Positions 46,722-53,529 of a stretch of DNA of 64,000 bases are shown in pieces. The DNA is from Pantanalinema sp. GBBB05. GTDB taxonomy: Bacteria; Cyanobacteriota; Cyanobacteriia; Leptolyngbyales; Leptolyngbyaceae. The notes below the pieces were generated by a model. That model did no database searches. It saw only the letters and a list, made by a program, of their open reading frames with translations, and was not told the DNA's origin. A program made the translations under genes and the position numbers. The stretch's first letter is position 1; the number at the start of each line of letters is the position of its first letter. Where the stretch lies: contig VRZD01000015.1 in assembly GCA_016743235.1 (NCBI GenBank), forward strand, positions 1 to 64,000. The letters are read 5' to 3'.

Positions 46722-46804
46722 GCCCCTGATTCTGGGATAACCGCAGGGCTGTAGGCTACCAATGCGAAGGAACTTTAGCAGGTTAGTTCCCCAGAATTAG
46801 GGGC
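46722..46804. repeat. MITE-like element with 15-bp inverted repeats
   Basis: GCCCCTGATTCTGGG (46722-46736) and CCCAGAATTAGGGGC (46790-46804) are inverted repeats with one mismatch, 83 bp end to end. No frame lies inside. The ends look like known cyanobacterial dispersed repeats. Only this copy is seen in the window. Confidence 0.6.
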
Positions 46805-46931
46805 TAGGGGAGCAAAATCCAGCACCTTAAAATCCTCTCTCTGCCAAGAAAAACCGCCTCCAACAGGTGTTTCCAACAGTTAAAGACGGCTGCAATAGAT
46901 GGATTTTATGAGCAAGCGTTTCAAAACAGCA

Positions 46932-48002
46932 TCACCGTACCGTTCCCCGTAAGGCTTCAGCATCGATCGGTTTGATCAGATATAACCGGATGAAGTGTCC
47001 AAAAATACCCAGTTGCAGCGGCAACTTACGCAGGACTTTCACTAGCTTGGGTTGCTGAGATTTGTTGATCTCAGACATTTTCAGGTTCAGCTTAGAACAA
47101 GCTTGTAACCGAGGGTAAAATTCGGGATGCTCAGTATTTAACACGGCAGGGAAAGCCCGAGCCGAGGTGTCATTAGTTTGACGAATCACTTCTTTGTCAA
47201 ACTCTGTTGGATCAATCCCCAACAAGTGATAGAAGCCCGATCGCTCATGTACGGTCAAACTATGGGTAACAAACACCGTTAATAGGAAAAAGCGGCTCCA
47301 TAATCTGGATTTCCAAGTTTGCCACAGTTGCGGCTGCGATCGAATCAGAGCTTTGAAGATATCACCATGGCGATTTTCGTCTTGACACCAACTTTCAAAA
47401 TATTTGAATAGCGGATAAAACTGGTGCTCAGGATGCTTCTGTAAGTGGTGGTAGATAATGATATAGCGCCAATAACCAATTTTTTCCGAGAGATAAACGG
47501 TATATAGCACCCATTCCAGCGGGAAGAAGGTGTAATTTCGGCTCTTAGTTAACTGACCTAAATCCAGCGTGAGATTGAAATCACCCATCGCTTTATTCAG
47601 AAATCCCGCATGGCGGGCTTCATCCCGTGCCATCAGTTGAAACATTTCGGTCAGCAAGGGGCTATGGCCTTTCAGCCGCCGCGACAGTTCCTTAAACAGC
47701 AGGAAGCCAGAAAATTCCGAGACGCAGGAACGTTCCAAATAATCAATAAACGCTTGGCGCGACGCCCCATCAATATGCGCCCAAGACTGCTCAAATTCCT
47801 CATTGCGGACAAAGTGATGGCGATTGTAGTCTGCCCGCATTTCTTCCAGCATGGCTTGTAGCTCGGTTTCCTGCGCTGAAAGATCAAGTTTGGCAGCCGT
47901 GTCAAAGTCGGTGGTATAGAACCGGGGCGTGAGCAAATTCTCTTTGATGGCAGCTTTTTTGCCAGTTTGTAGGTGCTCGGGTGCCGGTAGAGTATTGACC
48001 AT
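46932..48002 (-). CDS. acsF: Mg-protoporphyrin IX monomethyl ester oxidative cyclase (AcsF/ChlA)
   Basis: 356 residues, normal for the diiron enzyme. The metal-binding helices have EFEQSW, ARDEARHAGFL and QDENRHGDIFK. It forms ring E of chlorophyll using oxygen. Cyanobacteria often have two copies; the one active at low oxygen (ChlA_II) is clustered with ho2 and hemN. Here hemN is adjacent but divergent and no ho2 is seen, so it could be the low-oxygen form, but that rests only on context. Nitrogen-fixing, low-oxygen conditions fit with the nif genes downstream. Confidence 0.92.
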   Translation of the reverse strand: MVNTLPAPEHLQTGKKAAIKENLLTPRFYTTDFDTAAKLDLSAQETELQAMLEEMRADYNRHHFVRNEEFEQSWAHIDGASRQAFIDYLERSCVSEFSGFLLFKELSRRLKGHSPLLTEMFQLMARDEARHAGFLNKAMGDFNLTLDLGQLTKSRNYTFFPLEWVLYTVYLSEKIGYWRYIIIYHHLQKHPEHQFYPLFKYFESWCQDENRHGDIFKALIRSQPQLWQTWKSRLWSRFFLLTVFVTHSLTVHERSGFYHLLGIDPTEFDKEVIRQTNDTSARAFPAVLNTEHPEFYPRLQACSKLNLKMSEINKSQQPKLVKVLRKLPLQLGIFGHFIRLYLIKPIDAEALRGTVR

Positions 48003-48206
48003 GAGTTATCGCTTTTTATAACCGAATAGCTATTAAGCTATACCAAGATTGACACTTTGGCTAGAACCTTTTTGTGAACGATACAAGCGGTAACTTTACT
48101 ATAAAGCTTTGTTAAGGTTTATTTATCTCAGATAGACTCAATCGTTCAATCTCTTTATGGTTATATAATTTTAATGATTGCGGTTTGCCTGCCAGGAGTA
48201 TGCTGC

Positions 48207-49586
48207 ATGAGAATTTTGACTGAGCTAGAGCAATTCGATCCCGCCCTACTCCAAAAGTACAACCGTCCCTTACCGCGCTACACCAGCTATCCCTCAGTCA
48301 GCCAACTCACCACCGAGTTTTCTGAACTGGATTTTCGCAGTGCGATCGCAGCATCAAATTACCGAAAAACACCTTTATCGCTGTACGTTCACATTCCGTT
48401 CTGTCAAAGTGCCTGTTATTACTGCAACTGTCATGTGATCGTTTCCCCAGATCACCGGATTGCCATTCCCTATTTAGAATATTTGGTTCAAGAGATTCAG
48501 CAAACGGCAGCGTTAATCGATCGCAAGCGTCCAGTCACTCAAATGCACTGGGGCGGCGGTACGCCGAACTATTTGACCTTAGAACAAGTAAAGTTGCTTT
48601 GGCAGACGATCGAGCAGCAGTTTACCCTCGATCCAGCCGCTGAAGTCTCGATCGAGATTCATCCTCGTTATGTCGATCGCAACTATATTCAAGCCTTACG
48701 AGCCATCGGGTTTAATCGCATCAGTTTTGGACTTCAGGATTTTGATCCGCAAGTCCAAGCAGCAGTCAATCGGATTCAGTCTGCCACGATGCTCAATAAT
48801 GTGATGAACTGGGCGAAGGCAGCTAACTTTACTAGCGTGAATGTAGACCTGATGTATGGGTTACCGTACCAAACCTTATCCAGTTTCCGGGATACTATCC
48901 AGAAAACGATCGCGCTCGACCCGGATCGGATTGCTATCTTCAATTTTGCCTATGTCCCTTGGTTAAAGCCAGTCCAGCGGCAGCTTGATCCAGCAACTCT
49001 ACCATCACCAACAAAAAAACTGGCAATGTTGCAAATGACGATCGCGGAACTAGCGCAACATCAGTACCAATCGATCGGCACAGAGTATTTTGCTAAATCA
49101 AGCGACGATCTCGCATTAGCGCACCAGCACCGTAGCTTAACCCAGAACTTGCAGGGTTATACGACGCAGCTAAACACTGAGTTATTGGGATTTGGTCTGA
49201 CTGCGATTAGCTTGTTAGAGGATACCTACAGCCAAAACCATACCCAGTTGGGCGATTACTATCAGGCGATCGATACGGGCTGTTCACCCGTGAGTCAAGG
49301 CATCAAACTGAGTCGGGCTGATCTGTTACGGCGAGATGTCATCATGCAGTTGATGTCGCATGGGTATCTGATCAAATCTGAGTTTGCCGATTGCTATGGC
49401 ATTATCTTTGACACTTACTTTGCTCCCGAACTAGAGGCACTAAAAGCCCTAGAAATGGATAGCTTAGTTAAGCTTCTTGCTGACTCGATCGAAGTCACTT
49501 CAGTCGGACACTTATTCGCGCGAACCATTGCTAGCGTGTTTGATAGCCATACGCCAGCGCATGGGCAACTGTCAATGGTGATTTAA
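48207..49586 (+). CDS. hemN: Oxygen-independent coproporphyrinogen III oxidase (radical SAM)
   Basis: About 459 residues from the ATG, which has AGGAG 8 nt upstream; an earlier ATG at 48174 lacks one. The radical SAM Cys set is HIPFCQSACYYCNC and the SAM site QMHWGGGTPNYL. It decarboxylates coproporphyrinogen III without oxygen, so heme and chlorophyll can be made when oxygen is low, as during nitrogen fixation. The gene is divergent from acsF with about 200 bp between them. Its last 56 bp overlap the convergent zinc-ribbon gene. Confidence 0.93.
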   Translation: MRILTELEQFDPALLQKYNRPLPRYTSYPSVSQLTTEFSELDFRSAIAASNYRKTPLSLYVHIPFCQSACYYCNCHVIVSPDHRIAIPYLEYLVQEIQQTAALIDRKRPVTQMHWGGGTPNYLTLEQVKLLWQTIEQQFTLDPAAEVSIEIHPRYVDRNYIQALRAIGFNRISFGLQDFDPQVQAAVNRIQSATMLNNVMNWAKAANFTSVNVDLMYGLPYQTLSSFRDTIQKTIALDPDRIAIFNFAYVPWLKPVQRQLDPATLPSPTKKLAMLQMTIAELAQHQYQSIGTEYFAKSSDDLALAHQHRSLTQNLQGYTTQLNTELLGFGLTAISLLEDTYSQNHTQLGDYYQAIDTGCSPVSQGIKLSRADLLRRDVIMQLMSHGYLIKSEFADCYGIIFDTYFAPELEALKALEMDSLVKLLADSIEVTSVGHLFARTIASVFDSHTPAHGQLSMVI

Positions 49587-49824
49587 AATCTACCGTTGGA
49601 ATGGTGTATTCCGCTGGAGATGGCAATTTATGAGGCAACGATGCACGTTCCCATTCAGAGTAACGATCGGACTCTACTACCTTAGGATGATGCCTAGCTT
49701 CTAATAATGTTGGCGGTAATACAATTTCTTCGCGACACCTTCTACACAGCCAATATACGCTACCCGATCGAATATGCCGCAGCAATACATGAGAGCAGAA
49801 CGGGCAGCTAGAAGCGTGATTCAT
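49531..49824 (-). CDS. Small zinc-ribbon-like protein
   Basis: 97 residues. The N-terminus holds CPFCSHVLLRHIRSGSVYWL followed by CRRC, a C-x2-C...C-x2-C zinc ribbon. The rest is polar with Pro. I recall short cyanobacterial proteins that begin like this, but no function. The 3' end overlaps the last 56 bp of hemN on the opposite strand, so transcripts of the two genes would be complementary there. Confidence 0.68.
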   Translation of the reverse strand: MNHASSCPFCSHVLLRHIRSGSVYWLCRRCREEIVLPPTLLEARHHPKVVESDRYSEWERASLPHKLPSPAEYTIPTVDFKSPLTVAHALAYGYQTR

Positions 49825-50167
49825 TTTGTCTTATATTCCATTCAATAAACTCTGAAATAGCTGAGCCAAGCCACCTCCAGATTTGCATTTTTCTTTCTTG
49901 CCGATTGCTTGCTGAAAGACCTGAAAACCATTCACTTAGCACCTTTCAGGCTAAATAAATGGCTTTGCTTGGCTACCTGTACTTCGTATTCTAGCGATCC
50001 TGGCGAGTGCTGCCACCTACCCTACGGCTAGGAAATCGATCGCACTCTCCCGTATAAATCACAGTGTGCATACGAGGTAAGGTGAACTCCCTATTTAATT
50101 TCTTTGCGACTAGTTATTTTCTACTTATGAGTTCTATAACGCTTTGATGCCAATGCCTTTGTCGCTT
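49825..50167. other. Intergenic region without a recognised gene
   Basis: Weak inverted repeats such as CTGAAAG...CTTTCAG are present, but no terminator, tRNA or conserved frame. It leads into a decayed receiver-domain fragment on the minus strand. Confidence 0.45.
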
Positions 50168-50343
50168 CTAAATTTCCTGCATCCGGGTTCTCATGGCATT
50201 ACCACGATCATTGCCATCCGCCAGATCAGCCGCTACTTCTGCAACCGCTTGAATTAACACTCTGGCTCGATCGGTTTAGCGAGATGATGCTGGTATCCTG
50301 CCTGAATCGCTTGCTGATAATTCATTCTGGCTGACTCCCTCAG
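50168..50343 (-). pseudogene. Decayed C-terminal fragment of a response-regulator receiver domain
   Basis: On the minus strand one frame reads RMNYQQAIQAGYQHHLAKPI and E-P-E before a stop. A one-base shift continues V-L-I-Q-A-V-A-E-V-A in the next frame. Together this is the beta5-alpha5 end of a hybrid-kinase receiver domain, with the conserved Lys-Pro (A-K-P-I). No phospho-Asp or upstream half is found. The frameshift and the missing upstream half make it a gene remnant. Confidence 0.62.
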
Positions 50344-50518
50344 AAACAGACCATTGCCTCAACGAACCGTTCTGACTCCACAAGGACTACCAAAGGTCTT
50401 TGAAATCTAGCTTTAATGGCGGTTGGCGATCATATTCTCCAGCGCAGGCATTTAAAGCCATCAGTATGTGTGAACTCATTACTCATACTGGCGACGCTGA
50501 TTATGGAAAATACTTGTC

Positions 50519-50773
50519 TCAAATTGCCTGGCTGTGTTCCCGCAAAACCGGGTCGGATGACTCAGATAACTGGTTCAACAACGTCTCAATTTGTTTGAGG
50601 GCAAGCGGCGAGGGTGTAGCATGACCGTTTTCCCAGCGATTGAGCGTGGGAAAGGTCACTCCCAGTTGAGCGGCAAACTTCTTTTGAGTGAGCCCGAGTA
50701 CTTGCCGGAGTTCTTGAACCAGGTGTCCAACAACTGGCTGTTGCAGAGCTAGAGGGTTTGGCTGGGAGAGCAT
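50519..50773 (-). CDS. Small XRE-family helix-turn-helix regulator
   Basis: 84 residues. The helix-turn-helix reads LRQVLGLTQKKFAAQLGVTF, then PTLNRWENGHATPSPLALKQ, a standard XRE pattern. It has no extra sensor domain. The natural frame may continue: after the stop TGA the codons for D-K-Y-F-P and another stop follow, and relatives often end in such a tail, so a recent TGA could have shortened it. A perfect palindrome lies directly upstream of the ATG, so it probably regulates itself. No toxin partner is seen. Confidence 0.83.
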   Translation of the reverse strand: MLSQPNPLALQQPVVGHLVQELRQVLGLTQKKFAAQLGVTFPTLNRWENGHATPSPLALKQIETLLNQLSESSDPVLREHSQAI

Positions 50774-50784
50774 TAGGCACTCAA

Positions 50785-50808
50785 GTATAAAGTTCTTTAT
50801 CTTTATAC
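50785..50808 (-). promoter_or_regulatory. Palindrome before the XRE regulator, candidate autoregulatory operator
   Basis: GTATAAAG-N8-CTTTATAC is a perfect inverted repeat, 11 bp upstream of the ATG. It covers the region where the ribosome site and -10 box would be. XRE regulators often repress themselves through such sites; here this is inference. Confidence 0.55.
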
Positions 50809-51167
50809 CTTTCTAGAGAGATTAGAAAAATCCAATCTACCGGACGATAGAGTTCGCGCTCCAAATCGTTATTTAACGATGTTAAAATGGCTACAAAGAG
50901 AGAATATAGTCGATGTTTTACTTCAGCTTGGATGCAGCTGTTTCTCTTCCGGTGGTTCTGGCACCGTCGGTCCGTTATTGCGAATCCCGCTGGTATGGCA
51001 ATTTGTGACTTTTAGTCTCCCTCAACCTCTAGATGCACCCTAGGGCAACTTCTGCTGGATCATTGCAGTGAAGTAGCTTCCTTCAGATTAGGCTTGTACT
51101 AAACTAGATCGTTCACTTGGCACGTTAGCTGGTTGCAGAGGGCAGCTAACATGTCATCAGTAATCAG
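50809..51167. other. Intergenic region without a recognised gene
   Basis: Between the XRE regulator and the ArsC-like gene I see only short non-conserved frames. No terminator, tRNA or clear repeat. Confidence 0.45.
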
Positions 51168-51596
51168 CTAGGACTGACGTGGACAGCTTTGTAAATCCTG
51201 ATTTCTTAACGATGCTACAGTCTCCTTTTGGATGACACCTAATGGCTGTAAGCCAATCCAAGCATTGATTTCAGCTTGGTCAAAGCCAACTGAGTAGCGA
51301 TCGTCTACCTGCATCAGAGGGCGACGAATTAGTAAAGGATATTGAACCATCAAAGTCAAGGCAGCAGATTCATCCAGCATTTTAGGGTCAACCTCACCTG
51401 ACTTAATCAGTGGAGCGGTGTAATTAAACCATGCGGTAACTGGCAAATCACCAAAAAATGGTCGGAGAGCCTCTGGTGTCCAAGTTTCCGTCAGAAGATT
51501 ATGGACTTCTAGCTGATGTCCAGCCGCTTGCAAAAGCAGCTTTTGCTTGGTGTTATTGATACAACCGGGTTTTTCGTAAAAAATGACCGTTGCCAT
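51168..51596 (-). CDS. ArsC-like nitrogenase-associated protein (NifO-type)
   Basis: 142 residues of the ArsC/Spx thioredoxin-like fold: MATVIFYEKPGCINNTKQKL at the start, with Cys in the place of the ArsC active-site Cys, then ALRPFFGDLPVTAWFNYTAP, and LLIRRPLMQV near the end. The nitrogenase-associated ArsC-like family lies near nif genes in many diazotrophs and is often called NifO. Its biochemical role is unsettled. It is the last gene of the minus-strand trio after the TPR-like and cupin genes; start ATG. Confidence 0.83.
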   Translation of the reverse strand: MATVIFYEKPGCINNTKQKLLLQAAGHQLEVHNLLTETWTPEALRPFFGDLPVTAWFNYTAPLIKSGEVDPKMLDESAALTLMVQYPLLIRRPLMQVDDRYSVGFDQAEINAWIGLQPLGVIQKETVASLRNQDLQSCPRQS

Positions 51597-51615
51597 GGAC
51601 CTAAACGAGATAGGG

Positions 51616-52278
51616 TTAAAACTGTTTAGCGGTGTGCGTTGTTAGCTCAAACTCAAATCGCGATCGGGGCTGGGTGTCACCATATAGATGAAAAGTGATG
51701 ACGGGTGTATCACCAACAGCCATGATTTAATGAATAGCTTGAGGGGTGAAACTGATGATTTCTCCAGCCGTGACAATCTTAGTGCCTACAAGTTGAATTT
51801 GATCAGGAAAATCTGGATTAGGCGTACGTTGCCAGAAGGTATGTTGTTCCTCTCCCTTGAGGACCGCTACAACTCCCCAAGTCCCGTGATTATGAATCGG
51901 TGATGTCACTCCAGGTGCAAAGGTAACGGTTTGCACGGTAAGCGGATAACCGATTTCGTCATACAACGGCAGAATGGCAAACCCCAGTTTAGGATCAGGC
52001 TCTAGATATTGAGTGTGGAGCCAGTAGGAATTGGTCATCAGTTGTCGCACTTTCATCCGAATCTGGGGCAGAAAATCCCACTCTTCTGTTTCATGAGCCG
52101 CCTGGTCTAACAAATCAACGATTTCCGTGAGGAACCGATGGAAATAGTAATGATCTCGGATCAAGTCCCATTCACGAGCCGAGGGACGAGCTGCACAAAT
52201 GCCATCATCATTGACTAGCCAGTCTTTCACATTCATAGCCATTCCAGCACTTGCAGATATTGACCAAGGATTACTCAT
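51616..52278 (-). pseudogene. Cysteine-dioxygenase-like cupin with in-frame stop
   Basis: The frame from the ATG encodes a cupin resembling cysteine dioxygenase: YWLHTQYLEPDPKLGFAIL, then the metal-binding SPIHNHGTWGVVAVLKGEE and FTPQAIH. Directly after AIH comes TAA (51727-51729). The same frame then continues for 36 codons with TFHLYGDTQPRSRFEFE, which reads like the normal C-terminus of such enzymes. The TAA could come from a single CAA (Gln) to TAA change. So the gene is a recent pseudogene, or read-through or a shortened but active protein is used, or there is a sequencing error. Its start overlaps the preceding TPR-like gene by 8 bp. Confidence 0.78.
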
Positions 52279-52756
52279 CGTCTTCTAGTGGTCGAGTTAA
52301 CACGTCCAGGATAGTGGATGCCCCAAATTCTTTGCGATCGTCAATTTCACTGACTCTGGTCGTAATCACCTTGGCTGTTTCCAGATCACCTAAGCGAGCT
52401 AATACTAGTCCAGAAGCGGCATAGGCATTCAGGTACAGCCGAATATTGGGGTCTTCTTTCCGGCTGATCAAGATTGGTTTGAGCTGTTCCCAATCCATTG
52501 GTAATTGTTCGACTATCTGCACTTGTTCTAGCACTTGATGAGCCATCTGAAGTGCCATGGAATTATTGTTCTTGTAGAAGAAGTAACGATAGGCGGCGAC
52601 CAAGACATTAAGATCGGTTTGAGTTTGAGCGATCGCTTGGTGAATTAATGCTTCGGAACTGGCAGTATCTTCCCAGGCAGCAGCAGCAGCTTGCAATAAG
52701 CGTTTAGTGTCTGCTGGCACAGGATACCAAGATAAAGTACTCTCGTCAGTTTTCAT
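52271..52756 (-). CDS. TPR-like helical protein, first gene of the nif-associated trio
   Basis: 161 residues from the ATG (a TTG 12 nt upstream is less likely). It is all-helical with TPR-like pairs, for example LIHQAIAQTQTDLNVLVAAY, FYKNNNSMALQMAHQVLEQV and LNAYAASGLVLARLGDLETA. It has no membrane segment or metal motif. I know similar unnamed proteins from cyanobacterial nif clusters next to a cupin gene, but no function. It overlaps the cupin by 8 bp, so the two are translationally coupled. Confidence 0.8.
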   Translation of the reverse strand: MKTDESTLSWYPVPADTKRLLQAAAAAWEDTASSEALIHQAIAQTQTDLNVLVAAYRYFFYKNNNSMALQMAHQVLEQVQIVEQLPMDWEQLKPILISRKEDPNIRLYLNAYAASGLVLARLGDLETAKVITTRVSEIDDRKEFGASTILDVLTRPLEDDE

Positions 52757-53529
52757 ATGAAAATACAAGTTCTAGAGAAATATTAAACCAATTTTCAGCA
52801 CAACCAGATTAAAAAAATCTGAGGTTTAGTGACAATCATGATCATCAATCTACAACTTAATCCAAGGTCATAATCTTTATCTATTCCTAATTTAATAAAT
52901 TCGCATTAACTAAACCCTGCGATCAATCAAATTACTAATCTAGAAGGCATTTCGAAGATATTCAAATATCAAGACCTAGAGCGATCGCTCTAAGCAATTA
53001 AGATTTTTTACTGAAAAAACTGAATTTTAACCTTGTCATAGCCGCACTAGAATACCCGAAAAAATAAACTGTAATTATAGTTACAAATCACTTTTATCAA
53101 AATGCTTACAAATAACTTTTTTCTAGTTCAATCGTTTATTGCAATGAACATTTATCCTACTTCAAACCCGCAAAAGTAATTAACGGAACTGTTTTTCCGT
53201 ACAAAACTGTATCAAAAACAACTATTTTTTTCAACTTTAACCAAGATTTATCTGGATAGCTTGTGCAATCAGCATGTTAAAATTTATTGCACAGAGTTAA
53301 GACCTATTTAAACGCTCAAAATGAACATATTTGTTCGCATTTTTTAATTAGAAAAAATACCTATATCGAGATCTGTGAACAGTTTGGTAGTAACTCAGGC
53401 ATATCCATTATTTCTCGTACCTTGTGTTAGTTCCAGATTTGAGCATGTCGGCACTCACACTAGATCGGGAAATTGGTTCATCGGCGATTTAGGTTGGCTT
53501 CCCTTAGTTTGGACTCCCTGTGAAATCCT
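52757..53529. other. Long AT-rich regulatory gap between the nif-associated trio and cnfR
   Basis: The gap is about 770 bp, very AT-rich, and separates two divergent transcripts. It holds an NtcA-type site (53070-53085). A plus-strand frame at 53375-53743 overlaps the start of cnfR out of frame and shows no family features. No RNA gene was recognised. Confidence 0.6.
53070..53085. promoter_or_regulatory. NtcA-type binding site TGTA-N8-TACA
   Basis: The bases TGTAATTATAGTTACA match GTA-N8-TAC exactly, with the extra flanking T and A. NtcA is the cyanobacterial regulator of nitrogen starvation. The site is 445 bp upstream of cnfR and 315 bp upstream of the TPR-like gene. TATTCT 16 nt from it on the minus side and TAACTT 28 nt away on the plus side are possible -10 boxes (usual spacing about 22 nt). 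It is palindromic, so the direction is undecided. Confidence 0.62.

Noticed and set aside
50400..50624. Two overlapping plus-strand frames opposite the XRE gene
   Set aside because: They are antisense to a clear helix-turn-helix gene and lack any pattern.
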